A stretch of DNA of 64,000 bases, taken from Pseudomonas defluvii. Its GTDB lineage: Bacteria > Pseudomonadota > Gammaproteobacteria > Pseudomonadales > Pseudomonadaceae. This document shows positions 10,617-21,417 of the stretch, one piece after another. Location: positions 1 through 64,000 of the forward strand of contig NZ_MBPN01000005.1 of the NCBI RefSeq assembly GCF_001695625.1, in the 5' to 3' direction. Position 1 is the first letter of the stretch, and every line of letters begins with the position of its first letter. A program made the position numbers and the translations under genes. The notes beneath the pieces are model-generated. The model worked only from the letters and a program-made list of their open reading frames with translations, made no database searches and was not told where the DNA came from.

Positions 10617-11063
10617 ATGTTTGCCAAACTTGTTGCCGTATCCCTGCTGAGCATTGCCAGCGCTCAGGTCATGGCCGCTGAATGCAAGGTCACGGTCGAC
10701 TCCACCGATCAGATGTCCTTCAATACCAAGGAAATCGCCATCGACAAGAGCTGCAAGCAGTTCACGGTTGAACTGACCCACTCCGGCTCATTGCCGAAGA
10801 ACGTCATGGGCCACAACCTGGTGGTGAGCAAGGAGGCCGACATGCAGGCCATCGCTACCGACGGCATCGGCGCCGGTCTCGACAACAACTACCTGAAAGC
10901 GGGTGATACCCGGGTTATCGCGCACACCAAAGTCATCGGCGCTGGCGAGAAAGACTCGCTGACGATTGACGTTTCCAAGCTGGCGGCCGGTGAAAAGTAC
11001 GGTTTCTTCTGCTCGTTCCCAGGCCACATCTCGATGATGAAAGGCACTGTCGTTCTGAAGTAA
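10617..11063 (+). CDS. azu: azurin, periplasmic blue copper electron carrier
   Basis: A 148-residue precursor with a clear signal peptide ([20 protein letters not shown], cleaved before AECKV), giving a mature protein of 128 residues as in other pseudomonads. The type 1 copper ligands are present: His46 in NVMGHNLVV, then Cys112, His117 and Met121 in [14 protein letters not shown] (mature numbering). The Cys3-Cys26 disulfide is kept (ECKV and KSCKQF). It carries electrons in the periplasm, typically between cytochrome c551 and reductases. GGAG stands before the ATG and an ANR-type box lies upstream. The gene is monocistronic and followed by a REP-like inverted repeat before the convergent nadE. 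Confidence 0.98.
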   Translation: MFAKLVAVSLLSIASAQVMAAECKVTVDSTDQMSFNTKEIAIDKSCKQFTVELTHSGSLPKNVMGHNLVVSKEADMQAIATDGIGAGLDNNYLKAGDTRVIAHTKVIGAGEKDSLTIDVSKLAAGEKYGFFCSFPGHISMMKGTVVLK

Positions 11064-11077
11064 CGCCACTACCGCTG

Positions 11078-11130
11078 CATCGCGGGCAAGACCCGCTCCC
11101 ACTTTGTTGGAGCAGGCTTGCCTGCGATGC
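11078..11130 (+). repeat. REP-like inverted pair between azu and nadE
   Basis: GCATCGCGGGCAAG followed by CCCGCTCCCA, then after five bases TTGGAGCAGGC with TTGCCTGCGATGC, makes an imperfect inverted pair. The core GCGGGCAAG..CCCGCTCC is the pattern of P. putida-type REP elements and recurs at 20174-20233. It sits between two convergent genes and could terminate both transcripts. Confidence 0.8.
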
Positions 11131-11150
11131 TGTCAGCGTCTACATGCGGC

Positions 11151-11978
11151 TTATGGTGCGAACGGCACCACGCGCTTGTGATGGGTTTTCTCGAAGGTTG
11201 TCCGGATGATCTCGAAGGCTTCCTGGCTTACCGGCTCGCCATGCAGGAAGGCATCGATTTCCTGATAGGTCACCCCGTGGGATGCTTCGTCTGGTTTGCC
11301 CGGTGCGAGGTCCTCCAGATCGGCCGTTGGTACTTTTTCGACCAGTGATTCCGGTGCGCCGAAGCTGCGCGCGATTGCCCGTACCTGATTTTTCACCAGG
11401 CCGCTGAGCGGTGCCAGGTCGCAGGCGCCGTCGCCGAATTTGGTGAAGAAGCCCATCACTGCCTCAGCGGCATGGTCGGTACCGATCACCAGGCCTTGGC
11501 GTGCTCCAGCGATGGTGTACTGGGCGACCATGCGCATGCGCGCCTTGGTGTTGCCGAGGACGAAGTCGACCATGCTTGGCTTGCCCCCTTCCAGTGCCTT
11601 GACCTCGGCTGCCAGCGCCTTGACGGCTGGGCCGATGTTCACCGTATGGCACTCGTCGGGCTGAATGAAGTCGATGCAGGCCTGGGCGTCATGTTCATCG
11701 TGCTGCACCTGATAAGGCAGACGCACCGCAATGAACCGGTACTGCTCGTCACCGGTCTTGCTACGCAGTTCGTTGATTGCACGTTGCGCCAGCAGGGCAG
11801 CCGTCAGCGAGTCGACCCCGCCACTGATGCCCAGTACCAGGGTTTTGAGCCCGGCAGCTTGCAGGCACTGCTGGATAAAGGCGATGCGTCGGGCCACTTC
11901 GGCCTTGAGCGCGGCATCGTCGGCGAACGGCGGCTGCACCTTGAGCTGCTGCGCAATCTCTAGCTGGACGGCTTGCAT
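11151..11978 (-). CDS. nadE: NH3-dependent NAD+ synthetase
   Basis: NadE amidates deamido-NAD to NAD+ with ATP and ammonia, the last step of NAD synthesis. At 275 residues it is the short, ammonia-dependent type without a glutaminase domain. The ATP-pyrophosphatase P-loop reads [36 protein letters not shown] and the C-terminal KTHHKRVVP are also typical. The start at 11978 lies 3 bases downstream of the pncB stop, so the two NAD-salvage genes form one operon. It converges on azurin, with a REP-like repeat between. Confidence 0.97.
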   Translation of the reverse strand: MQAVQLEIAQQLKVQPPFADDAALKAEVARRIAFIQQCLQAAGLKTLVLGISGGVDSLTAALLAQRAINELRSKTGDEQYRFIAVRLPYQVQHDEHDAQACIDFIQPDECHTVNIGPAVKALAAEVKALEGGKPSMVDFVLGNTKARMRMVAQYTIAGARQGLVIGTDHAAEAVMGFFTKFGDGACDLAPLSGLVKNQVRAIARSFGAPESLVEKVPTADLEDLAPGKPDEASHGVTYQEIDAFLHGEPVSQEAFEIIRTTFEKTHHKRVVPFAP

Positions 11979-11981
11979 GGG

Positions 11982-13187
11982 TTACTCCTTGCTGGGAACT
12001 TTGAATACGTGGCGCAGGTAGGCGACGAAGTTCTCGTCGCGGCATTGGATCTTTGCCGCCTCGTCGGAAATCTTGGCGACAGGCTGGCCGTTGCAATCGG
12101 TCATTTTAAGCACGATGTTCATCGGCGCCACCCCGGGAATGTCACAGGTCAGGTTTGTGCCGATACCGAAGCTGACATTGATCCGTCCGCGCAGTGCGCG
12201 AAAGATCTGCAGCGACTTGGTCAGGTTCAGGCCGTCTGAAAACACCAGTGTCTTGCTCATCGGGTCGATGCCCAGTGTTCGGTAATGGGCGATGGCTTTC
12301 TCGGCCCAGAGGATGGGATCGCCCGAATCGTGGCGCAGGCCATCGAACAGCTTGGCGAAGTACAGGTCGAAATCGTTGAGAAAGGCATCCATGGTGATGC
12401 AGTCTGTCAGCGCGATCCCCAGTAGCCCGCGGTACTCGCGGACCCAGCAGTCGAGTGCGGCGATCTGGCTGTCGATCAGCCGAGGCCCTAACTGCTGGTG
12501 TGCCATGATCCATTCGTGGGCCATGGTTCCCAAGGGTTTGATATCCAGTTTCCGTGCCAGATGCACATTACTGGTGCCGACGAAACGGGCCGGAAAGTCC
12601 TCCTTCAATACGCGCACCACTTCTTCCTGAACGCGGTAGGAGAAGCGCCTGCGGGTGCCGAAATCGGCCACCTGCAACTCGGCCAGCTCGTCTGCGCTGG
12701 CATTGGCCTTGAGCCAGTCGAATTTGCGGTACAGCTGTTCGCGTGCCTGCTCCAGTTTGACCTGCGGATACCGGTGGCGATTGCGTACTTCGCTGATGAT
12801 CGCCAGCAACGGGACCTCGAAAAGAATCACGTGCAGCCAGGGGCCGCGCAGGCGCAGGTAGAGCTGGTCGTTCTCTATACCCAATTGCAGGTAGCGCAGG
12901 TCGAAACGAAACAGCCCGAGAAAGCGCAGGAAGTCGGGTTTGAGAAAGCTGATCTGCTCAAGGAAGCCCAACTGCCCGTTGCCTAGGCTCAGTTCCGGCA
13001 AGCGCTCGATCTGCTCGCGGATCTCTGCCAGGTAGGGGCGCAAGTCTTCACCGTTGCGGCAGCGAAACTCCCATTCGACATCGACGTTCGGGTAGTTATG
13101 CAGGACGGCCTGCATCATGGTCAGTTTGTAGAAGTCGGTGTCGAGCAGGTTTTGCACGATGCGATCAGCGAAGGCGCTTTCGCTCAT
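11982..13187 (-). CDS. pncB: nicotinate phosphoribosyltransferase
   Basis: PncB converts nicotinate and PRPP to nicotinate mononucleotide, using ATP. The 401-residue protein has the family core, including [46 protein letters not shown] and [11 protein letters not shown], which bind PRPP and nicotinate. It is cotranscribed with nadE, so the operon turns recycled nicotinate into NAD with one further adenylyl-transfer step (NadD) encoded elsewhere. A 9-bp perfect inverted repeat lies upstream at 13226-13250 and could be an operator; I cannot name the regulator. Confidence 0.97.
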   Translation of the reverse strand: MSESAFADRIVQNLLDTDFYKLTMMQAVLHNYPNVDVEWEFRCRNGEDLRPYLAEIREQIERLPELSLGNGQLGFLEQISFLKPDFLRFLGLFRFDLRYLQLGIENDQLYLRLRGPWLHVILFEVPLLAIISEVRNRHRYPQVKLEQAREQLYRKFDWLKANASADELAELQVADFGTRRRFSYRVQEEVVRVLKEDFPARFVGTSNVHLARKLDIKPLGTMAHEWIMAHQQLGPRLIDSQIAALDCWVREYRGLLGIALTDCITMDAFLNDFDLYFAKLFDGLRHDSGDPILWAEKAIAHYRTLGIDPMSKTLVFSDGLNLTKSLQIFRALRGRINVSFGIGTNLTCDIPGVAPMNIVLKMTDCNGQPVAKISDEAAKIQCRDENFVAYLRHVFKVPSKE

Positions 13188-13225
13188 AAAAGGCTCCAGA
13201 TGGGGCGCAGGATGGCTTCATTGTG

Positions 13226-13250
13226 CCAGCCTTTTTTCTCTAAAGGCTGG
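13226..13250. repeat. inverted repeat in front of pncB
   Basis: CCAGCCTTT (13226-13234) and AAAGGCTGG (13242-13250) are perfect complements with a 7-base loop, 38 bases upstream of the pncB start. The region 13251-13545 has further candidate sites: GTTAC-N7-GTAAC at 13353-13369, GGTT-N6-AACC at 13374-13387, and CGGCCT-N8-AGGCCG at 13474-13493. No gene is visible in 13188-13618. Confidence 0.5.
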
Positions 13251-13545
13251 GAAAACCGGTAGCAGGCTATGGGTAACGGTCTGTTGCGGAGCATTGAGCC
13301 TCCCTGCGATGGTGCCCGTTGTAGCAGTCGCGCACCAAGGATGTGCAGTTCGGTTACGCATGCTGTAACAGGTTGGTTGCACGTAACCAAAAACGGTGGT
13401 TGCAATGATGGCACTTGCGGGTTGCCCTTTTTCCGGGTTTCAGGTGGCGCCAAAGCGGATGTAGACGGTTGCACGGCCTGTAAAAAAAGGCCGCAAATCC
13501 GCAGCCTTTGCTTTGCACGTGAGTTTTTTCGGAATGTAAAACCGA

Positions 13546-13561
13546 TGGCACGGCCCTTGCT
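13546..13561 (+). promoter_or_regulatory. sigma-54 promoter of the bra operon
   Basis: TGGCACGGCCCTTGCT is a near-perfect sigma-54 (RpoN) element: GG at 13547-13548 and GC at 13559-13560 are separated by exactly 10 bases, within the consensus TGGCACG-N4-TTGC. Transcription would begin near 13572, about 47 bases before braC. No enhancer site for a named activator was identified; the inverted repeats at 13353-13387 are candidates. Confidence 0.8.
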
Positions 13562-13618
13562 CATAGCTAGTGCTGAAAGTTGTAGTGCCAACCAAAAAAA
13601 CTCTAGGAGCACCACCTC

Positions 13619-14755
13619 ATGTCGCAGACGTTTTACAAGAAAGGCTTCTTGGCCCTTGCCGTTGCTACGGCGCTGGGTGTTTCTTCGTATGTTCAGGCCG
13701 ACATCAAGATCGGTGTAGCGGGCCCGATGACCGGTGCCAACGCGGCGTTTGGCGAGCAGTACATGAAAGGTGCCCAGGCGGCAGCGGACGAGATCAACGC
13801 CAAGGGTGGGGTCAACGGCGAAAAAATCGTGCTGGTGAAGGGCGATGACGCGTGCGAGCCGAAACAGGCCGTGGCTGTCGCCAACCGCCTGGTCGATCAG
13901 GACAAGGTGGCGGGCGTAGTTGGGCACTTCTGCTCGTCTTCGACCATTCCTGCGTCCGAGGTGTATGACGAAGCAGGTGTGATTGCAATCACACCAGGCT
14001 CCACCAACCCGGCCGTCACCGAACGCGGCCTCGGTGCGATGTTCCGCATGTGCGGCCGTGATGACCAGCAGGGCATTGTCGCGGGTGATTACATCGTTGA
14101 CGTGCTCAAGGGCAAGAAGGTTGTCGTGCTGCACGACAAGGACACCTACGGTCAGGGTCTGGCTGACGCAACCAAGGCCCAACTGGCCAAGCGTGGTGTC
14201 ACCCCAGTGCTGTATGAAGGCCTGACCCGTGGCGAGAAAGACTTCAGCGCCGTGGTCACCAAGATCCGTGCTGCGGGAGCCGACGTGGTTTACTTCGGTG
14301 GCCTGCACCCAGAGGCTGGCCCACTGGTTCGGCAGATGCGTGAACAAGGTCTGAAAGACGTGAAGTTCATGTCCGATGACGGCATCGTGACCGACGAACT
14401 GGTGACCACCGCTGGCGGCCCACAGTACGTCGATGGCGTGTACATGACCTTCGGTGCCGACCCGCGCCTGCTGCCAGACAGCAAGACGGTGGTCGATGCC
14501 TTCCGCAAGGCCGGCACCGAACCTGAAGGCTACACCCTGTACGCCTATGCCTCGGTCCAGGCCCTGGCCGCCGGTTTCAACGGCGCCAAGTCGAACAAGG
14601 GTGAAGACGCCGCCAAGTGGCTGAAGGCCAACCCGGTCAAAACCGTCATGGGCGAGAAGACCTGGGACGCCAAAGGCGACCTGAAAGTCTCCGACTATGT
14701 GGTCTACCAGTGGGACAAGGACGGCAAGTACCACCAGCTGGAAAAACAAAAATAA
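13619..14755 (+). CDS. braC: branched-chain amino acid ABC transporter substrate-binding protein
   Basis: A 378-residue periplasmic binding protein of the Leu/Ile/Val family. The signal peptide runs to about residue 27 (FLALAVATALGVSSYVQA, then DIKIGVAGPMTG). Mature features include GDDACEPKQAVAVANRLV and VGHFCSSSTIPAS, whose two cysteines form the family disulfide and whose SS-T residues contact the ligand's alpha groups. TAGGAG precedes the ATG. It is first in braCDEFG, behind a sigma-54 promoter, which suggests nitrogen-dependent expression. A 9-bp hairpin (14767-14794) after the stop may favour accumulation of the braC part of the message. Confidence 0.96.
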   Translation: MSQTFYKKGFLALAVATALGVSSYVQADIKIGVAGPMTGANAAFGEQYMKGAQAAADEINAKGGVNGEKIVLVKGDDACEPKQAVAVANRLVDQDKVAGVVGHFCSSSTIPASEVYDEAGVIAITPGSTNPAVTERGLGAMFRMCGRDDQQGIVAGDYIVDVLKGKKVVVLHDKDTYGQGLADATKAQLAKRGVTPVLYEGLTRGEKDFSAVVTKIRAAGADVVYFGGLHPEAGPLVRQMREQGLKDVKFMSDDGIVTDELVTTAGGPQYVDGVYMTFGADPRLLPDSKTVVDAFRKAGTEPEGYTLYAYASVQALAAGFNGAKSNKGEDAAKWLKANPVKTVMGEKTWDAKGDLKVSDYVVYQWDKDGKYHQLEKQK

Positions 14756-14766
14756 CACCGGCTTCC

Positions 14767-14794
14767 GGCCTGGGCCGCAGTGGCTGCCCGGGCC
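14767..14794 (+). repeat. hairpin between braC and braD
   Basis: GGCCTGGGC (14767-14775) pairs with GCCCGGGCC (14786-14794) with one G-U pair and a 10-base loop, directly after braC. There is no T-run, so it is more likely an mRNA-stabilising or partly terminating stem, as is common between binding-protein genes and their permeases. Confidence 0.6.
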
Positions 14795-14892
14795 GTTACC
14801 CGCTTGATTGCCGTACCTGTCTTTTCTCGTAGATCTGCACAACTGCGCTGCGAGGGTCGCTTCATCCAGGGCCCACCGTAGTCGGCGCTTGT

Positions 14893-14916
14893 GCAATCTC
14901 AAATACGTGAGATTGC
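14893..14916 (+). promoter_or_regulatory. hairpin over the braD ribosome-binding site
   Basis: GCAATCTCA (14893-14901) and TGAGATTGC (14908-14916) are perfect 9-base complements around the 6-base loop AATACG, ending 3 bases before the braD ATG at 14920. The only Shine-Dalgarno-like bases (GAG, in TGAGAT) lie in the right arm, so the fold would hide the ribosome site. Confidence 0.65.
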
Positions 14917-14919
14917 GTT

Positions 14920-15834
14920 ATGGATGGTATTTTTCTGCAGCAACTGATCAATGGACTGACCCTCGGGTCTGTCTATGGTCTGATCGCCATCGGCTACACA
15001 ATGGTCTATGGCATTATCGGCATGATCAACTTCGCGCACGGCGAGGTGTATATGATCTCCGCTTACCTGGCGGCGATCAGTCTGGCATTGCTGGCGTACT
15101 TCGGTATCGAATCCTTCCCGCTGCTGATGCTCGGGACGCTGATCTTCACGGTCGTGGTCACCGGTGTTTACGGTTGGACCATCGAGCGCATTGCCTACAA
15201 ACCCCTGCGTAACTCCACCCGTCTGGCGCCCTTGATCAGTGCCATCGGGATCTCGCTGATCCTGCAGAACTATGCACAGATCAGTCAGGGTGCACGTCAG
15301 CAAGGTGTGCCGACGCTGCTCGAAGGTGCCTGGCGCCTGGAAGTGGGCAGTGGTTTCGTGCAGTTGACCTACACCAAGATCTTCATTCTGGTGGCCGCCT
15401 TCGTGGGTATGGCGCTGCTCACCTATATCATCAAGTTCACCAAGTTGGGGCGCATGTGCCGTGCGACTCAGCAGGATCGCAAGATGGCCTCGATCCTGGG
15501 GATCAACACTGACCGGGTGATCTCCTACGTGTTCATCATCGGCGCCGTCATGGCTGCACTGGCTGGCGTGCTGATTACCATGAACTACGGCACCTTCGAC
15601 TTCTATGCCGGCTTCATCATTGGCATCAAGGCATTCACCGCAGCGGTACTTGGCGGCATCGGCTCGCTGCCTGGGGCCATGCTCGGCGGAATCATTCTGG
15701 GTATCTCCGAGTCGCTGTTCTCTGGCTTGATCAACTCTGACTACAAGGATGTGTTCAGTTTCTCGCTGCTGGTGATGATCCTGATCTTCCGTCCCCAAGG
15801 CCTGCTGGGTCGCCCACTCGTGGCGAAGGTGTAA
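14920..15834 (+). CDS. braD: branched-chain amino acid ABC transporter permease (LivH type)
   Basis: A 304-residue inner-membrane permease with about eight membrane helices. It contains the typical GSVYGLIAIGYTMVYGIIGMINFAHGE near the N-terminus and the cytoplasmic coupling region GRMCRATQQDRKMASILGI. It pairs with BraE to form the channel energised by BraF and BraG. The start codon is immediately preceded by a perfect hairpin that appears to cover the ribosome site. The spacing to braE is 2 bases, so these genes are probably translationally coupled. Confidence 0.96.
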   Translation: MDGIFLQQLINGLTLGSVYGLIAIGYTMVYGIIGMINFAHGEVYMISAYLAAISLALLAYFGIESFPLLMLGTLIFTVVVTGVYGWTIERIAYKPLRNSTRLAPLISAIGISLILQNYAQISQGARQQGVPTLLEGAWRLEVGSGFVQLTYTKIFILVAAFVGMALLTYIIKFTKLGRMCRATQQDRKMASILGINTDRVISYVFIIGAVMAALAGVLITMNYGTFDFYAGFIIGIKAFTAAVLGGIGSLPGAMLGGIILGISESLFSGLINSDYKDVFSFSLLVMILIFRPQGLLGRPLVAKV

Positions 15835-15836
15835 GT

Positions 15837-17120
15837 ATGTCTGCTGCCAATAACTCTGCTATCGATATCAAGCGCAGCCTGATCGACGCGATTCTCGCCG
15901 GGCTGATTTCCCTGATCGTCTTCGGGCCCATCGTCGGTGTGGTACTGGACGGTTACAGCTTCAACCTTGAGCCCACCCGTGTCGCCTGGCTGGTGGCCGG
16001 TGTCATGGCCGGGCGTTTCCTGCTCAGCCTGTTCCTGCAGACCGAGAAGGGCCTGAGCATCCTGCAAGGCTTCGAGGGCGGGGGTTCCGGTGTACATGTG
16101 CTGGCGCCGGACTACAAATCGCGGTTGCGCTGGATCATTCCAATGCTGATCGTGATTGCCATCGTCTTCCCGTTCTTTGCCAACAAGTACCTGCTGACCG
16201 TGGTCATCCTCGGCCTGATCTACGTGTTGCTCGGGCTGGGCCTGAACATCGTGGTCGGCCTGGCCGGGCTGCTCGACCTGGGTTACGTGGCGTTCTATGC
16301 CATCGGCGCCTACGGCCTTGCGCTGGGCTATCAGTACCTGGGCCTGGGCTTCTGGACAGTGCTGCCGCTGGCAGCGATTGCTGCTGCGATGGCCGGTTGC
16401 ATACTGGGCTTCCCGGTGTTGCGAATGCATGGCGACTACCTGGCCATCGTGACCCTGGGTTTCGGTGAGATCATCCGTCTGGTGCTGAACAACTGGTTGT
16501 CGTTCACCGGCGGCCCGAACGGCATGCCCGTGCCATCGCCGACCTTCATGGGCCTGGAGTTCGGCCGTCGGGCCAAGGACGGTGGGGTGCCATTCCACGA
16601 ATTCTTCGGCATCGATTACAACCCCAACGTGAAGTTCCTGTTTATCTACATCGTGCTGTTCATCGTTGTGATGGCCGTGCTGTACATCAAGCACCGTCTG
16701 ACCCGCATGCCGGTCGGCCGTGCCTGGGAAGCGCTGCGCGAAGACGAGATCGCCTGCCGCTCGATGGGCCTCAACCATGTGCTGGTCAAGCTCTCGGCAT
16801 TTACCCTGGGGGCCTCGACTGCAGGCCTTGCCGGTGTGTTCTTCGCCAGCTATCAGGGCTTCGTCAACCCTTCGTCGTTCACCTTCTTCGAGTCGGCGTT
16901 GATCCTCGCCATTGTTGTACTGGGCGGTATGGGTTCGACGGTTGGTGTGGTCATTGCAGCCTTTGTCCTGACCGTGGCACCTGAACTGTTGCGCAGCTTC
17001 TCCGAGTACCGGGTGCTGCTGTTCGGCGTGCTGATGGTGTTGATGATGATCTGGCGACCGCGTGGGCTGATCCGCATCAGCCGTACCGGTGTGACCCCGC
17101 GTAAAGGAGTGGCGCCATGA
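15837..17120 (+). CDS. braE: branched-chain amino acid ABC transporter permease (LivM type)
   Basis: A 427-residue permease, the longer LivM partner. About 130 N-terminal residues include two hydrophobic segments (roughly 17-37 and 48-66) preceding the core permease, which contains LNIVVGLAGLLDLGYVAFYAIGAYG and the coupling segment GRAWEALREDEIACRSMGLN. It heterodimerises with BraD. The stop overlaps the braF start by 4 bases. The extra N-terminal part is usual for pseudomonad and enteric LivM proteins. Confidence 0.96.
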   Translation: MSAANNSAIDIKRSLIDAILAGLISLIVFGPIVGVVLDGYSFNLEPTRVAWLVAGVMAGRFLLSLFLQTEKGLSILQGFEGGGSGVHVLAPDYKSRLRWIIPMLIVIAIVFPFFANKYLLTVVILGLIYVLLGLGLNIVVGLAGLLDLGYVAFYAIGAYGLALGYQYLGLGFWTVLPLAAIAAAMAGCILGFPVLRMHGDYLAIVTLGFGEIIRLVLNNWLSFTGGPNGMPVPSPTFMGLEFGRRAKDGGVPFHEFFGIDYNPNVKFLFIYIVLFIVVMAVLYIKHRLTRMPVGRAWEALREDEIACRSMGLNHVLVKLSAFTLGASTAGLAGVFFASYQGFVNPSSFTFFESALILAIVVLGGMGSTVGVVIAAFVLTVAPELLRSFSEYRVLLFGVLMVLMMIWRPRGLIRISRTGVTPRKGVAP

Positions 17121-17988
17121 GCGACGACGTTATTCTCTCGGTCGATAACCTGATGATGCAGTTTGGCGGTATCAAGGCGCTCAGTGATGTCAGCCTGAAG
17201 GTCAAACGCAATGACATTTTCGCCCTGATCGGCCCTAACGGTGCAGGCAAGACCACGGTGTTCAACTGCCTCACCGGCTTCTACAAGGCCAGCGGCGGCA
17301 AGATTGAGCTGAACCTGCGTGGCAGCCGTACCAACGTGATCCAGCTGTTGGGTGAGCGCTTTCAGGTGGCGGACTTCTTCTCGCCCAAGCGCTTTGCCAA
17401 CCGGCTGTTCTACAAGATGTTTGGCGGTACCCACCTGGTGAACCGTGCCGGCCTGGCGCGTACATTCCAGAACATTCGCCTGTTCAAGGAAATGTCGGTG
17501 GTGGAGAACCTGCTGGTTGCCCAGCATATGTGGGTAAACCGTAACCTGCTGTCTGGGGTGCTCAACACCAAGGCCTACCGCAAAGCCGAGAGTGATGCGC
17601 TGGATCATGCGTTCTACTGGTTGGAAGTGGTCGATCTGGTGGATTGCGCCAACCGTCTGGCCGGCGAATTGTCCTATGGCCAGCAACGGCGCCTCGAAAT
17701 TGCCCGCGCCATGTGTACCCGACCACAGATCATTTGCCTGGATGAGCCTGCCGCGGGCCTCAACCCGCAGGAAACCGAGGCACTGAGCAAGATGATTCGG
17801 GTGCTGCGCGATGAGCATGACCTGACCGTCGTGCTGATTGAGCATGACATGGGCATGGTCATGAGCATCTCCGACCATATCGTGGTGCTCGACCACGGCA
17901 ACGTCATCGCTGAGGGCGCGCCTCAGGATATTCGCCACAACCCGACGGTAATTGCCGCCTACCTGGGTGCTGATGAAGAGGAGCTGGT

Positions 17989-17992
<4 letters not shown>
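17117..17992 (+). CDS. braF: branched-chain amino acid ABC transporter ATPase (LivG type)
   Basis: A 291-residue cytoplasmic ATPase. Walker A is GPNGAGKTT (about residues 37-45), the signature is LSYGQQRRLEIARAM, Walker B is IICLDEPAAGLNP, and the switch histidine is in LIEHDMG. An insertion of roughly 35 residues between Walker A and the Q-loop (around RGSRTNVIQLLGERF) is typical of LivG. It forms the motor with BraG. It overlaps braE and braG by 4 bases at either end. Confidence 0.97.
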
Positions 17993-18705
<713 letters not shown>

Positions 18706-18715
18706 TTGCCGCTTG

Positions 18716-18746
18716 GCAAAACGCCCCGGTATCTCCGGGGCGCTTT
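18716..18746 (+). terminator. terminator of the bra operon
   Basis: CGCCCCGG (18722-18729) and CCGGGGCG (18735-18742) are perfect complements with a 5-base loop, flanked by GCAAAA on the left and CTTTGC on the right. The A/T flanks extend the stem and give a short T-run, so this is a probable rho-independent terminator that could also work in the other direction. Confidence 0.85.
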
Positions 18747-18761
18747 GCTGTCTGCTGATAA

Positions 18762-19237
18762 TGTGGACAAGTCATTGGCGGTTGTGCACAGCACGTGACA
18801 TCGGGTCGCTGCAGTTGGCCGCAGTTCAAGATGGATGAGTTGTCCACGTTTCGTGTGGAAGCGGCTGTGGGTAACTTGGTAGCAGGTGTCTACACCCCAC
18901 GTATTACAAGGCGTTTAGAGCTTTGGTCGTTTTTTGATCAGCCTTTTTAAAGTGTTACTCAATAGCATTTGTCAAGGATTTTGTCCTACTGAAATTGCGC
19001 CTGAAAAGAGCTGGAAAGCCTGTGGATAACTCTGTGAGTAAGCACTGGAAAGACTGACGCGACCGGCAGAACTACAGGCTTGGCGCCATCGCCGTGCTTT
19101 TCGCGGATTGTCTCGCGGGTCAACTCGCAGGCGGGGCGTCAAGGAAAATACTTTCTGTTGAGCCTTTGCACGTTGTTCACAGCTGTTCAGCGATGCTGAA
19201 AGTTGCCCCCAGAGTGTGTGGAAGGGGCTGTGGATAA
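18762..19237. other. gene-free stretch with a cluster of DnaA-box-like sequences
   Basis: The 650 bases between the bra terminator and the SDR gene hold no convincing gene. They contain two perfect DnaA boxes (TGTGGATAA at 19021-19029 and 19229-19237) and several near matches: TGTGGACAA 18762-18770, TTGTGCACA 18782-18790, TGTGGGTAA 18867-18875 and TTGTTCACA 19173-19181. Between them, 18926-18987 is markedly AT-rich with runs of T. The layout resembles DnaA-binding or titration sites; it is not the expected chromosomal origin, because no dnaA/rpmH/gidA neighbours are present. From 19238 to 19398 I see nothing else besides the SDR ribosome site. Confidence 0.5.
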
Positions 19238-19329
19238 GGTGCGTAAAACACGCGCCAGGCCCTCTGGGACGGTACTTTTGCGTGATTGCTCGTTTTTTGT
19301 ACAGGCGTAGAATCGACTTGCTGCCCTGA

Positions 19330-20166
<837 letters not shown>

Positions 20167-20173
20167 AGGGCCT

Positions 20174-20233
20174 GATCGCGGGCAAGCCCGCTCCCACAGG
20201 TGTCAGTAGAGCATGCCTGTGGGTGCCGCGATC
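20174..20233. repeat. REP-like inverted repeat between convergent genes
   Basis: GATCGCGGGCAAGCCCGCTC with CCCACAGG is followed after 15 bases by CCTGTGGG and CCGCGATC, an inverted arrangement. The core GCGGGCAAGCCCGCTCCCAC is the Pseudomonas REP pattern also seen at 11078-11130. It fills the gap between the convergent SDR and epimerase genes and may act as a bidirectional terminator. Confidence 0.8.
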
Positions 20234-20236
20234 GCG

Positions 20237-21346
20237 TCAGATCTGACGCTGGAGTCCTTCCAGGCAGGTCGCCAGATGATAAGGCGTGGTCGAAGGCATA
20301 TCGTTGCGGCTGACCTCGCCGCTGGCATCTCGGCACTCGTACCAGCCGCCCGCATGCAGGAAGTGCGCTTGCAGCGCTTTCAGCTGCGCCAGCACCTTGG
20401 CCTCGGCCCCTGGCCGCAAGGCAAGCGCCCGCAGGTATTCCGCCTGGGCCCAGATACGCTGGGTAGCGTCGCGCACCTCGCCTTGGGGGCTGAGCATCGC
20501 CAGCACCGCCCCGGCCGTCACGCCATACTGCTCGGCATAGTCGAACGCCCGCTCCAGTGAGTGGTGCAGCGCGCTGCCACGCAGCAAAGGCGATGACGCC
20601 AGCAGGTAGTACCACTCGAACTGATGGCCTGGCTCGAACCAGTTATCCACAGCTGCGCGCGGTTTTTCCAGCATGACCCCGTGTTCAGGGTCGATGAAGT
20701 GGGCCTGCATTGCCTCGGCCAAGGCTTCCAGCGCCTGCTGTACGGCTGTGTCCTTGCGGATGCTCAGGGTCGCCAGAAACGCCTCGGCCAGATGCATCAG
20801 CGGGTTTTGCAGTGGGCCGCTGTCCAGGCTCGACCAGTCTTCGGCCAGGCTGGCTTCGTACAGGCCGTCATCGCGGCTGAAGTGTTCACTGACCACGCTC
20901 AGGGCCGCGTTGAGGGTCGACTCCACCAGCGGTTCGCGGACTTTGCCCCAGTAGTGGGCGCAGGCGAAGATGATGAAGGCGTGGGTATACAGGTCCTTGC
21001 GACGGTCGAGCGGCGCGCCCTGGGCGTCGATGCTGTAGAACCAGCCACCATGCTCGGCATCGTGGAAATGCCGTTGCAACGAGCGAAACAGCGCGGCGGC
21101 GTGTTCACGGGCGCCTGGCTGCTCGATACGGCTGGCGAACAGGTACAACTGTCGGGCGCAGGCCATGGCGCGGTAGCGTTGCACGGGCAGTGGTTGGTGC
21201 TCTGGGCTCAAGGCCTCGAAGGGCAAGGCCATCTGTGCGTTCCAGCCCGGACCTTGCCAGAGTGGCACGATGCGCTGGGCGAAGTGCTGCTGGAGGTCAG
21301 TCAGCAGGGCGGGCAGTTCGGGCTGGGCATTGCGCAGGTCGGGCAT
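20237..21346 (-). CDS. AGE family epimerase/isomerase
   Basis: A 369-residue (alpha/alpha)6-barrel protein of the N-acylglucosamine 2-epimerase family, with the aromatic- and histidine-rich signatures FYSIDAQGAPLDRRKDLYTHAF, VMLEKPRAAVDNWFEPGHQFEWYYLL and QRIWAQAEYLRA. Members interconvert aldoses and ketoses (mannose/fructose, glucose/fructose) or epimerise N-acylglucosamine. No neighbouring sugar gene reveals which; an aldose-ketose isomerase is most likely given the length below 400. I start at ATG 21346 (MPDLRNAQP); the longer frame to 21445 looks non-coding. A perfect DnaA-box sequence (20643-20651) lies inside the gene, probably by chance. Confidence 0.85.
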   Translation of the reverse strand: MPDLRNAQPELPALLTDLQQHFAQRIVPLWQGPGWNAQMALPFEALSPEHQPLPVQRYRAMACARQLYLFASRIEQPGAREHAAALFRSLQRHFHDAEHGGWFYSIDAQGAPLDRRKDLYTHAFIIFACAHYWGKVREPLVESTLNAALSVVSEHFSRDDGLYEASLAEDWSSLDSGPLQNPLMHLAEAFLATLSIRKDTAVQQALEALAEAMQAHFIDPEHGVMLEKPRAAVDNWFEPGHQFEWYYLLASSPLLRGSALHHSLERAFDYAEQYGVTAGAVLAMLSPQGEVRDATQRIWAQAEYLRALALRPGAEAKVLAQLKALQAHFLHAGGWYECRDASGEVSRNDMPSTTPYHLATCLEGLQRQI

Positions 21347-21417
21347 GGGTCTAAATCGTCGCGGCAGGTGCGTTTGCGCGCATGGTAGCAGGAAACCGTG
21401 GCCGGCTTCTGCTGTGC

